Below, one piece after another: positions 54,254 through 63,160 of a stretch of DNA of 64,000 nt. A program made the translations under genes and the position numbers. Each line of letters opens with the position of its first letter. The stretch's first letter is position 1. The notes under the pieces are model-generated. The model saw nothing but the letters and a program-made list of their open reading frames with translations. It did no database searches and was not told the DNA's origin. Source of the stretch: Candidatus Westeberhardia cardiocondylae. GTDB taxonomy: Bacteria; Pseudomonadota; Gammaproteobacteria; Enterobacterales; Enterobacteriaceae. The DNA is taken from assembly GCA_024648765.1 (NCBI GenBank), contig JABYQC010000001.1, positions 1-64,000 of the forward strand, written 5' to 3'.

Positions 54254-55554
54254 ATGGTGGGTGATTTAAGGAGTAATTATGGACAAGATAAGTTTTGTAT
54301 TCAAGGTCCTACGAAATTAAGTGGTTCTGTTTTTATTTCTGGAGCAAAGAATTCGGTATTACCTATTTTATTTTTGACGTTATTAACTGAGGAGTCTATT
54401 GAATTAAAAAATGTTCCTAATTTAAAGGATGTGGATGTAGTTTTACAGTTATTAAATGCATTTGGTGCTTGTATAATATTTAGAAATAATTCTGTATTTA
54501 TTAGCACCAGAGGTATTGATTGCGCTTGTATACCTTCTGATGAATTAATGGGTTCGATTCGTGCTTCTGTGTGGATTTTGGCTCCTTTATTAGCTCGTTA
54601 TGGACAAGGAACAATATCTTTTCCTGGTGGTTGTGTTATTGGGTCAAGACCAATAGATTTACATATACATGGTTTGCGAAAGCTTGGTGCTTTTATATTT
54701 TTAGATGGAAAATATTTGAAAGCTTCGGTCAATGGAAGATTGAAAGGTGCTTATATTAAAATGAATAAGTTTAGTGTTGGTGCTACTATTACAGTGATGT
54801 CTGCAGCTACATTAGCTGTGGGAAGTACTATTATTGATGGTGCTTCTTGTGAACCGGAGGTTGTTGATGTTGCTAATTTTTTGTTATGTTGGGGGCGGAC
54901 ATTAGATGGATTGGAAATAATATCCTTTTGATAAAAGGAGTGGATTGTCTTGGTGGAGGTGTGTATTGTATTTGTCCCGATCGTATTGAAACAGGGACAT
55001 TTTTGATTGCTGCTGCTATTTCTAGGAGTTATATTGTATGTTATTCTACTCGTTTTAGTATGTTACAAGTAGTGTTGGATAAATTTCGTGAAGCTGGTGC
55101 TGATATTGATTATGGGGAAGATTGGGTGAGTTTGGATATGCATGGTAATAGGCCAAAGGCAGTGCAAATTTCTACTTCTCCTTATCCTGGATTTCCTACA
55201 GATATGCAGTCTCAATTTAGTTTATTGAATTTTGTTTCTAGGGGTTTTGGTGTTATTACAGAAAATATTTTTGAAAATCGTTTTGCACATGTTGGAGAAT
55301 TGGTTCGTATGGGTGCTTGTGCTAATGTATGGAAAAATAGTATTTTTTCTTTTGGAGTAGAAACTTTATTTGGAACAGAAGTAGTGGCAAATGATTTGCG
55401 TTCTTCTGCTAGTTTGATATTGGCTGGTTGTATTGCAGAGGGTATCACTATTGTGGATGGTGTTAGTTATGTTTATCGTGGTTATGAAAATTTTGCAAAG
55501 AAATTGTGTGGAATAGGGGCGCATATTGAGAAATTTAGTGAAAATATTTTATAA
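54254..55554 (+). CDS. murA: UDP-N-acetylglucosamine 1-carboxyvinyltransferase MurA, split by a one-base frameshift
   Basis: First committed enzyme of peptidoglycan synthesis. The first frame (54254-54931) gives [28 protein letters not shown], and [13 protein letters not shown] with the catalytic Cys, up to [12 protein letters not shown]. It then reads CWGRTLDG and stops. The correct continuation [10 protein letters not shown]...[69 protein letters not shown] and RGYENF starts in the -1 frame at 54886 and runs to 55554. The junction is TTTTTTG (54877-54883). One extra base there gives 433 residues (E. coli 419). The start at 54254 has AAGAGAG upstream. Confidence 0.9.
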
Positions 55555-55595
55555 AATGTTTGTATTGTGTAGTATGTGTAATGTGTTGTTATATT

Positions 55596-56981
55596 TTATT
55601 GTAATAATAAAAAAATATTTGTATTTTTTCTAATAATGTTTAGTGCTACAATTTCTTTTTTTGTGTTTAATGATTTTTTTAGTTGATTGATGTTTTGTAT
55701 GCGTTCTTTGTTGATTCCTATGATAATGTCTCCTTTTTGCAATCCTATTGTGTGTGCCGGAGAATTTTTCAATACTTCTTCTACATATATCCCTTTTTCT
55801 CCATTGTGTAATGTTTCGTTTTTTAAGGATGCTCCTTGTAATTTTGGTATCAGGTGGATTTGTTGGTTGTTATTTTTTTGTTCTTCTATAGTAACTAGTA
55901 TATTTTTTATTTTTCCGTTTCTTAGTATCCCAAGAGTAATTGTTTTTCCTGGGGTAGTGGTTCCAATTTTTGCTCTTAGTTCGGAAAAACTTTGTATTCT
56001 TTTGTTTTCTATGGAGATTATTATGTCTCCTGCTTGTATTCCTGATTTGTTTGCGGCAGAGTTAGGTAACACTTCGCTTACAAATGCTCCTTTTTGTATT
56101 TCAATATTAAAGGCTTTTGCTATATCTGTAGTTAATTCTGTTCCTTTGATTCCTAGTTGTCCTCTTTTGATTTCTCCGTATTCAATTAATTGTTGGCTGA
56201 GATTTTTTACAATATTGCTTGGTATAGCGAATCCTATGCCAATATTTCCTCCACCTGGTGCTAGAATAGCGGTGTTGATTCCAATGAGTTCTCCATGGAG
56301 GTTTACTAGAGCGCCTCCTGAGTTTCCTCTGTTTATAGAAGCGTCTGTTTGTATGAAATTTTCTAATCCTTCTAGGTTTAATCCGCTTCTTCCTAGAGCT
56401 GATATGATTCCTGAAGTTACAGTTTGTCCTAATCCAAAGGGATTTCCTATAGCTACAGCGAAATCTCCTATTCTTAAGGTATCGGAGTTTGCGAGTTTTA
56501 TGGATGTAAGATTTTTTGTGTTTGTTAGTTGTAGTAGAGCTAAGTCGGTTTGTTCATCTTTTCCAATGAGTTTTGTTTGTAGTTCTCTGCCATCATTTAA
56601 TTGAATTTTTATTTTTTCTGCGCCGTGTATGACATGATGGTTAGTAATTACATATCCTTTATCTGCATTTATGATTACTCCTGATCCTATTCCTTCAAAT
56701 GGTCTGGATGTATTGTTGTTTTTTCCTGGTATTTCTGGACCGAAGAAGTATTTGAATTCTTTTGGTAGTGTTTGTCGTTTTATTTGTTGTGTTCCTTCAA
56801 CATGTATGCTGACTACAGCAGGAAGTATTTTTTGGAGCATTGGTGCTAAGCTTGTAGTGATTTTTGATTCTTCTGTGTTTTCTATGGGAGAGCTTTGATG
56901 TATTATACTTAGATAAAATAGTATGAATAGAAAAGTATATTTTATTATTTTTTTTTGAAATATTTTAAGTAATTTTTTCAT
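55596..56981 (-). CDS. degQ: Periplasmic serine endoprotease DegQ (DegP/HtrA family)
   Basis: Envelope protease and chaperone degrading misfolded periplasmic proteins. From the ATG at 56981 it has 461 residues (DegQ 455). A signal peptide (KKLLKIFQKK then a hydrophobic core) is followed by the trypsin-like domain with the catalytic His in NHHV, Asp in TDLALLQL and Ser in RGNSGGAL, then two PDZ domains (GAFVSEVLPNS...AGDIII; GIYVEEVLKNSP...KGDIIIG). The end resembles DegQ more than DegP. A longer start at 57011 is possible. The PDZ2 end is intact. Confidence 0.93.
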   Translation of the reverse strand: MKKLLKIFQKKIIKYTFLFILFYLSIIHQSSPIENTEESKITTSLAPMLQKILPAVVSIHVEGTQQIKRQTLPKEFKYFFGPEIPGKNNNTSRPFEGIGSGVIINADKGYVITNHHVIHGAEKIKIQLNDGRELQTKLIGKDEQTDLALLQLTNTKNLTSIKLANSDTLRIGDFAVAIGNPFGLGQTVTSGIISALGRSGLNLEGLENFIQTDASINRGNSGGALVNLHGELIGINTAILAPGGGNIGIGFAIPSNIVKNLSQQLIEYGEIKRGQLGIKGTELTTDIAKAFNIEIQKGAFVSEVLPNSAANKSGIQAGDIIISIENKRIQSFSELRAKIGTTTPGKTITLGILRNGKIKNILVTIEEQKNNNQQIHLIPKLQGASLKNETLHNGEKGIYVEEVLKNSPAHTIGLQKGDIIIGINKERIQNINQLKKSLNTKKEIVALNIIRKNTNIFLLLQ

Positions 56982-57011
56982 TGAATTTATTGCCTTATTT
57001 GTATATTTCAT

Positions 57012-57350
57012 GTGTATGATTGTTTATGGTTTTTTAGTGTATGATGCTTGTTATATGGATGAGTTTTAATTGGTATTAGTGTTGGTTTATAATTTTAATG
57101 AATTTTGTTTTTATTGTAAAATTTTTACAATATTTTATGGTGTTTAATATAATTTATTATGTAAAAGTTTTATATTATTTGAAGTTTTACATATAATAGT
57201 ATTATACTGAAATTTTTATAAATTTTATGGAATTTTTTTGTGTATGGTGGTGATATAGGTGTTGGTGTTATTTGTAACAGAATATTTTGATAGTGTGTGG
57301 GGTTTTATGGTTTTTGTATTTATTTTACATGGTGTTGTTTTATGAGGATT
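57012..57350. other. Spacer between glyS and degQ
   Basis: About 340 AT-rich bases between leftward glyS and leftward degQ. No gene, RNA or clear repeat. It should hold the degQ promoter on the minus strand. Confidence 0.35.
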
Positions 57351-59390
57351 TTATTTTAATAATGTGATATCTGCTATATTAAAGAATATTTCTTGTATGT
57401 TTTTAAGTAGGATTAGTCTTTTTTGTCTTGTTTCTTCATTTTTTGTTAATATCATTATATTTTTGAAGAATGTGTTTATTGGATCGTGTAGTGTAGTTAG
57501 TTCGGATAGTATTTCTTGGTATTTCCAAGATTTTAGAAGTGGTTTGATTTTTTTTTGTAGTGTTATTAGGTATTTTTTGAGTTGTATTTCTTCTGTAGTT
57601 TTATATTGTATTTGTTGTAAATTATATTGATGGATGTTATTGTTAGATTTTTTTAAAATATTTGTAATTCTTTTATAAATTGTAATTATCTGTTTTGCTT
57701 TATTTATTTTTTTGAAATAAGTTAATGCGCGTATTCTTTCGTCAATATCAGCTGGATATATTGGTTTTTTGGATAAAACGGATTGAATGACATCAAATGT
57801 GTATCCTTTTTTTTGATATAGTGATGTGAATCTGTTGAATATAAAATGTAGAATTTTGTATTCTGTTTCTGGATTATAGTTTGTGTGATTTTGGTATAAT
57901 TTTGTGGATTTTTGTATTAATTTTTGTAAATTTATTGGTAGTTTTTTTTCTGTTATAATGCGTAAGATTCCTATTGTGATACGTTTTAGAGAAAATGGGT
58001 CATGTTTAGTTTTTGGAATTTGGTTTATGATAAACATTCCTGTGAGAGTATCTATTTTATCGGCAATTGCTATGGAGCAAGATGTTAGAGTTGTTGGTAA
58101 ATTATCTTGAAAAGATTTTGGCTGATATTGTTCTTTTTGTGCAAGGTATACTTCTTGTGGTTCATTATCTAATTTTGCATAGTACATGCCTATGATTCCT
58201 TGTACATTTGGAAATTCTGTGACCATATTTGTTATTAGGTCGCATTTTGATAATTTTGCTGCTCGTCGTGTTTGTTCTATATTAGCATGGATTTTTTTAG
58301 ATATCCATGTTGCTAATAATTGTATTCTATTGGTTTTATCATATAAGTTTCCAATATTTGTATTGAATTTTATTTGTTTGAGTTTTGGCAAATATTCTAT
58401 TAATTTTAATTTTTTATCTTTTTTTAGGAAATATATGGTGTCTTGTAGATGTGTTTGTATAGATTGTTCGTATCCAGAGATTATTTTTTGTGGTTTTTTA
58501 GATTTAATATTAGTTACGATAATAAAATATGGTAAAATTTTTCCTGTGTTGTTAAAAATTGGAAAACATTTTTGTAGATTTTTTATGATATGTATTAAAA
58601 TTTCTTGAGGTAATTTTAAAAATTTTTCGTTAAATTTTGCTAATAATATTATTGGCCATTCTACTAATGATGTGATTTCGTTGAGAAAAATATTGTCTTT
58701 TTCTATGTTTCCATGTATTTTTTGTATTTTTTTTGTTATGTGTTTTTCTATGGTTTTTTTTCTGTATTGGTAGTCTGCTATTACTTTTCCATATTTATAG
58801 AGAATGTTTTGGTAATTTTTGGCGTGATTGATAATTATTGTTTGTTTTCCCATGAAACGGTGTCCGTATATTATACGATTTATTTTTGTTCCTAGTATTT
58901 CTCCAGTGATTAATGTTTTATTTATTAATAATGTGATTGTGTGGATTGGTCTGATAAATTGAATGTTGTTTTCCCCCCATTGCATGCATTTGAATGTTTT
59001 GGTGTTGTTTAGTGTTTTTTGTGTTACATTGAAAAATGTTTTATGTATTTGTGTATTGTTTTTATTTGTTGTTGTTTTTGAGTTATTTGTATTGTAGGTG
59101 TTTTGTATGTTTGGTGTATTGGATGTATTTGTGTTTTGTGTTTTTTTGTTTTTTTTTTGTTTTTGGATGGTTTTATTTGTTTTATTAGTGGTGTTTTTTT
59201 TTAATGTTATTTTTTTGATTTGTATTGCTATTCTACGGGGAGAAGCAAGCCATGTTATTTTTTTATATTGTATGTTTGTTGCTAGGAGTTTTTTAATGAA
59301 TTGTTTAGAAAAGTTTTCTGCTAGAGGTTGCAGTATTTTTGGTGGTAATTCTTCCGTGCCTATTTCCATTAAAAAAGTGTATTTTTTCAT
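57351..59390 (-). CDS. glyS: Glycine--tRNA ligase subunit beta
   Basis: Beta chain of the tetrameric bacterial glycyl-tRNA synthetase, needed for tRNA recognition. 679 residues against 689 in E. coli. Recognisable blocks are FLMEIGTEELPPKIL, GHRFMG, GKVIADYQYRK, ITSLVEWPIILLAKF, LLSKCDLITNMVTEF-like KLSKCDLITNMVTEFPNVQGIMG, EQYQPK, SIAIADKIDTL and RLILLKNIQEIFFNIADITLL. Residues 64-118 are a low-complexity Asn/Thr/Lys/Gln string replacing a normal domain segment. It starts 7 bases after glyQ ends, the usual glyQS operon. Confidence 0.95.
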   Translation of the reverse strand: MKKYTFLMEIGTEELPPKILQPLAENFSKQFIKKLLATNIQYKKITWLASPRRIAIQIKKITLKKNTTNKTNKTIQKQKKNKKTQNTNTSNTPNIQNTYNTNNSKTTTNKNNTQIHKTFFNVTQKTLNNTKTFKCMQWGENNIQFIRPIHTITLLINKTLITGEILGTKINRIIYGHRFMGKQTIIINHAKNYQNILYKYGKVIADYQYRKKTIEKHITKKIQKIHGNIEKDNIFLNEITSLVEWPIILLAKFNEKFLKLPQEILIHIIKNLQKCFPIFNNTGKILPYFIIVTNIKSKKPQKIISGYEQSIQTHLQDTIYFLKKDKKLKLIEYLPKLKQIKFNTNIGNLYDKTNRIQLLATWISKKIHANIEQTRRAAKLSKCDLITNMVTEFPNVQGIIGMYYAKLDNEPQEVYLAQKEQYQPKSFQDNLPTTLTSCSIAIADKIDTLTGMFIINQIPKTKHDPFSLKRITIGILRIITEKKLPINLQKLIQKSTKLYQNHTNYNPETEYKILHFIFNRFTSLYQKKGYTFDVIQSVLSKKPIYPADIDERIRALTYFKKINKAKQIITIYKRITNILKKSNNNIHQYNLQQIQYKTTEEIQLKKYLITLQKKIKPLLKSWKYQEILSELTTLHDPINTFFKNIMILTKNEETRQKRLILLKNIQEIFFNIADITLLK

Positions 59391-59397
59391 GATGTTT

Positions 59398-60288
59398 TTA
59401 TTTTTTTTTTGTAGTAGGAAAATCTAGTTTTTGTCTAGAATAATAATATGTAATTGCTATAGCTTTTGTTATAGATTGAATACGTAGTATGTAGTTTTGT
59501 CTTTCGGTAATTGATATAGATTTTCTTGCATCTAGTAGATTAAAAGTGTGTATTGCTTTTAAAATTTGTTCATATGCTGGATATAATTTTTTGAGGTTTA
59601 GTAGATTTTTTGCTTGTTTTTCGTTTTCTTGGAATGATTTTCTTAAGAAATCTGTTGGGGCATATTCAAAATTATAAAATGATTGTTCAATTTCATTTTG
59701 GTAAAATATATCTCCGTATGTTATTTTTTTAGTATTATATGTGTTCCATATTATATCATAAATATTGTTGCGGTTTTGTAGGCACATACTTAATCTTTCC
59801 AGACCATAGGTAATTTCTCCTGAAATTGGTTGACATTTTATGCCTCCCATTTTTTGGAAGTATGTGAATTGTGTTATTTCTGTTCCATTGAGACGAATTT
59901 CCCAACCTATTCCCCATGCTCCTAATGTGTGATTTTTCCAGTTGTCTTCTATGAATCGAATATCATGTGTTTTGGGATTTAATCCAATCTTTTGTAGTGA
60001 TTTAATGTATATTTCTTGCATATTTTTTGGGGATGGTTTTAAGATTACTTGAAATTGGTAGTGTTGTTGTAATCTGTGCGGATTTTTTCCATATCTTCCG
60101 TCTGTTGGTCTTCTAGAGGTTTGTATGTAAGCTATAGATATAGGTTCTGGTCCAATAACTTTAAAATATGTCATAGGATGTAGGGTTCCTGCACCTATTT
60201 CTATGTCTGTTGGTTGAATGATTGTACATCCTTGTTTTATCCAATAGTTTTGGAGTGTGAGAATGAGATTTTGGAATGTATTTTTCAT
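59398..60288 (-). CDS. glyQ: Glycine--tRNA ligase subunit alpha
   Basis: Catalytic alpha chain of the glycyl-tRNA synthetase. 296 residues against 303 in E. coli. The class II motifs are [83 protein letters not shown] and [22 protein letters not shown]. The protein is much better conserved than GlyS. First gene of glyQS. Confidence 0.97.
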   Translation of the reverse strand: MKNTFQNLILTLQNYWIKQGCTIIQPTDIEIGAGTLHPMTYFKVIGPEPISIAYIQTSRRPTDGRYGKNPHRLQQHYQFQVILKPSPKNMQEIYIKSLQKIGLNPKTHDIRFIEDNWKNHTLGAWGIGWEIRLNGTEITQFTYFQKMGGIKCQPISGEITYGLERLSMCLQNRNNIYDIIWNTYNTKKITYGDIFYQNEIEQSFYNFEYAPTDFLRKSFQENEKQAKNLLNLKKLYPAYEQILKAIHTFNLLDARKSISITERQNYILRIQSITKAIAITYYYSRQKLDFPTTKKK

Positions 60289-60810
60289 TTGGTGTTTTGT
60301 GTATATGTTGCTAATTTTGATAGTATAGTAGTGTTATTATGATATTGCAAAGTTATTATATGGTTTATATAATGCATGGTGTTTGTGAGTAGTTTGTATG
60401 TGTGATGTTATAATATAATTAAATATATATTATTTATGGTGTTATTTTTTGTTTTATATAGAATGTTTTCGAATGTTTATGAGAAAAATTGTATATGTAT
60501 ATAGAGTATATGTTGATGATTGTTGATAAATTTTATTTTTATGCGTCATGAGTGTTTAGTTTATGTTTTTGATTGCGTATATTGTTGGATAATGCGAATA
60601 TGTAGTATTTTATAAGTCAGTGGTTTATTAGATGTTATTTTGATTGTTTTTTGGTATAATTATTATTGTTTTTGTTATATTATTTTATTATATGATGATT
60701 GTACTGTAATAAGTGTGTGAATTGTTTTATATGTAATGTATTGTGTAATAAATTTTTAAGTTGTATGGTATGTTGATACTTTTATATTTATTATGAAATT
60801 TAGGAATTGT
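60289..60810. other. Divergent spacer between glyQ and tRNA-Glu
   Basis: About 520 AT-rich bases with no recognisable gene, repeat or RNA. Promoters for leftward glyQS and rightward tRNA-Glu are expected but not distinguishable from background. Confidence 0.35.
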
Positions 60811-60883
60811 GTCCTCTTCGTCTAGTGGTTTAGGACCTCGCCCTTTCACGGCGGTAACAGGGGTTCGAATCCCCTAGGGGACA
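60811..60883 (+). tRNA. tRNA-Glu (anticodon TTC)
   Basis: Acceptor GTCCTCT pairs with AGGGGAC (one G-T pair). The anticodon region CGCCCTTTCACGGCGG carries TTC, and the T arm is GGGGTTCGAATCCCC. CCA is not encoded. In E. coli tRNA-Glu genes lie in rRNA spacers; here it stands alone, upstream of hldE by about 70 bases. Confidence 0.96.
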
Positions 60884-60953
60884 AAGTGTTTTGAGTTATT
60901 TGTATTATGTGTAGTTTTTGTTATATTTTTGTATATTTAATATTAAGGAATTT

Positions 60954-62276
60954 ATGGAGATTATATTACCTAATTTTTGTCAAGCGAGAATATTAGTAGT
61001 TGGTGATGTTATGTTGGATAGGTATTGGTGTGGTACTATTATGTCTGATCGTAAATTTTTGGAAAGTTCTATACCAATAGTAAAGATAAATTCTGTTGTG
61101 GAATGTCCTGGTGGGGCAGCTAATGTTGCTATGTATGCTGCTTCTTTGGGTAGTAATGTATTTTTGTCTGGCATTACTGGTATGGATGAAGGTGCAAAGG
61201 TTTTAGAGAAAAAATTGCATTTAAATAATGTTTTTTGTAATTTTATAAAAATGTCTGGTTATGGTACTATTTTAAAGTTACGTGTTGTGTCTGGTAAGAA
61301 AAAAATTGTTCGTTTGGATTTTGAGAGTAATATTGATAATTTGGGTATTTTTTCCGATTTATTGGATAGAGTGAATCTGTTAATTGCTAAAGTTTCTGTG
61401 TTGGTGTTGTCAGATTACGCGAAAGGTACATTAAGAAATGTTCAAGAGATGATTTTATTGGGAAAGAAATTTGGCATACCAGTTTTGGTAGATCCTAAAG
61501 GAAAGGATTTTTTTCGTTATAAAGGTGCTACGTTGTTAACTCCAAATTTACTAGAGTTTGAGTCTGTTATGGGTGTTTGTAAGGATGAAAAAGATTTGGT
61601 GGATTGTGGAATGCGTCTTATGTATGATTGTGATCTTTCTGCTTTATTAATCACTAGAGCATCTCAGGGTATGAGTTTATTACAAATTGGTAAGGATCCT
61701 GTACATTTTCCTGCTTATTCTTCTGATGTTTGTGATGATACAGGAGCTGGTGATATAGTAATATCTGTGTTGGCGGCTTCTTTAGCATCTGGAAATGATT
61801 TGGAGAGTTCTTGTTTTTTGGGTAATGTATTTGCAGGTATGCAAATTAGAAAAACCAGGGTGTTTGCTCATAGTGTTTGTGAAAATGCTGATATGGATTA
61901 TTATAGGAAGAAAGGGATTAATTTTGGTGTTATACAAGTTGGGGAATTAAAAAAAGTAGTACAGATAGTGCATGAATATTGTGAAACAGTGGTTATGGTT
62001 AATTTTAATAATTTGAGTGAATTTGATTATGAGGTATTTTTTGCTAATGCTAAAAAATTAGGTGATAGATTAATTGTTGTTGTTCGAGGTGGAAGTTTTA
62101 CAAAAGAAATTAATAAGAATTATGGTTGCTTTGAATCGTTAGAGCAATGTAGGTTGTTTTTGTTGTCTGTAAAAATTGTTGATTGGATTGTGTTTTATCA
62201 TGATGATATTTTGCATGGATTAATTGCGAATATTGTTCCGGATTTTTTTGTTTGGGAACAAGGTGTTGTTGTGTAG
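60954..62276 (+). CDS. hldE: HldE: heptose-7-phosphate kinase with degenerate adenylyltransferase half
   Basis: Bifunctional enzyme of ADP-heptose synthesis for LPS. From the ATG at 60954 (AAGGA upstream) it has 440 residues (E. coli 477). The PfkB-type kinase domain (1-320) keeps VVGDVMLDRYW, GGAANVAMYAASLG, LSDYAKGTL, VDPKGKDF, LTPNLLEFE and the catalytic DDTGAGD (261-267), but the usual SPEAPVP loop is altered to FLESSIP. The second domain (about 345-440) lacks the HxGH nucleotide-binding motif: the family LHAGH segment reads NLSEFDYEVF. It stops before the KGGDY region. Kinase function is plausible; adenylyl transfer is very unlikely. Confidence 0.9.
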   Translation: MEIILPNFCQARILVVGDVMLDRYWCGTIMSDRKFLESSIPIVKINSVVECPGGAANVAMYAASLGSNVFLSGITGMDEGAKVLEKKLHLNNVFCNFIKMSGYGTILKLRVVSGKKKIVRLDFESNIDNLGIFSDLLDRVNLLIAKVSVLVLSDYAKGTLRNVQEMILLGKKFGIPVLVDPKGKDFFRYKGATLLTPNLLEFESVMGVCKDEKDLVDCGMRLMYDCDLSALLITRASQGMSLLQIGKDPVHFPAYSSDVCDDTGAGDIVISVLAASLASGNDLESSCFLGNVFAGMQIRKTRVFAHSVCENADMDYYRKKGINFGVIQVGELKKVVQIVHEYCETVVMVNFNNLSEFDYEVFFANAKKLGDRLIVVVRGGSFTKEINKNYGCFESLEQCRLFLLSVKIVDWIVFYHDDILHGLIANIVPDFFVWEQGVVV

Positions 62277-62551
62277 ATGTTGAAAGATTTTTTAAGGGGG
62301 GGGAAATATTGTTGAGTTTTAATTGTTTGAATTTGTGTTGTTGATTGGTTTTTATGTATGTTTGTGATTTATTTTGTTTGTTGATATTTGTGGATATTTT
62401 ATATGTGCGAAATTGTTGTGATTTGTATGTTTTTGTTTAAATATTTTATGGTTTGCTGTGGTAAGTGTTTGATTGTATTGTTATAAGTATTTAGAATTAA
62501 ATGGATATCTCTCTATTTTATGGTTTTTGGAATGAGTTTTTTATGTGTGAA

Positions 62552-63160
62552 TTAATAGTCAAAAAAAGGTGTATGATGATATTGGTGTTCTGTGATATCT
62601 TGTACTCCATGTAATTCTGGAAAATTTTTTAATAGTTTTTTTTCTATTCCTTCTTTGAGAGTATGTGTTGACATAGCGCATCCGTTGCAACTTCCGTGAA
62701 ATTTTATCAGTATTTTCATATCTTTGTTGATATCTATTATTTCAATTGTTCCTCTATGGTTTAATAATATTGGATTGATATTAGATTTGACGAAGGAATT
62801 GATATTTTTTAGTAGAAGAGTTTTTTCTTTGTTATTAAGTTTTGTGGTGTGTTGGTTTATTTTTTCTTTAAATATTTTTGGTGCATTTAATATTAGTTGT
62901 GATGCGTATTTGTCTTGTTTTAAATGTATTTTAGCATGTTTGAGATATGATATAAAAGATTTGTGTGTATATAGTGAAAATTTTTGAAATTTTATTGCAA
63001 TGTCATTGGGTTGTATTGCATTTTTTGGAAAGTATTCTAAGATACATTCGGCGTATGGAGTGCCTGGATGTGTGATAGTGATTCGGATGTTTTTATCTTG
63101 GTTTTTTTGAGATAGTAATTTTTGTATGTATTTTTTTGCATTTTTCGTGATATGTATCAT
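62552..63160 (-). CDS. nfuA: Iron-sulfur carrier protein NfuA
   Basis: Scaffold that delivers 4Fe-4S clusters to target enzymes. 202 residues against 191 in E. coli. The N-terminal A-type-like domain (ITKNAKKYIQKLL...HPGTPYAEC) is degenerate. The Nfu domain keeps the cluster-binding CxxC in GSCNGCAMSTHTLKEGIEKKLLKNFPEL and ends GVQDITEHQ. It stands alone here. Confidence 0.95.
   Translation of the reverse strand: MIHITKNAKKYIQKLLSQKNQDKNIRITITHPGTPYAECILEYFPKNAIQPNDIAIKFQKFSLYTHKSFISYLKHAKIHLKQDKYASQLILNAPKIFKEKINQHTTKLNNKEKTLLLKNINSFVKSNINPILLNHRGTIEIIDINKDMKILIKFHGSCNGCAMSTHTLKEGIEKKLLKNFPELHGVQDITEHQYHHTPFFDY

Noticed and set aside
55687-56604. 305-codon rightward frame
   Set aside because: Antisense shadow of degQ, which has all protease and PDZ motifs on the other strand.
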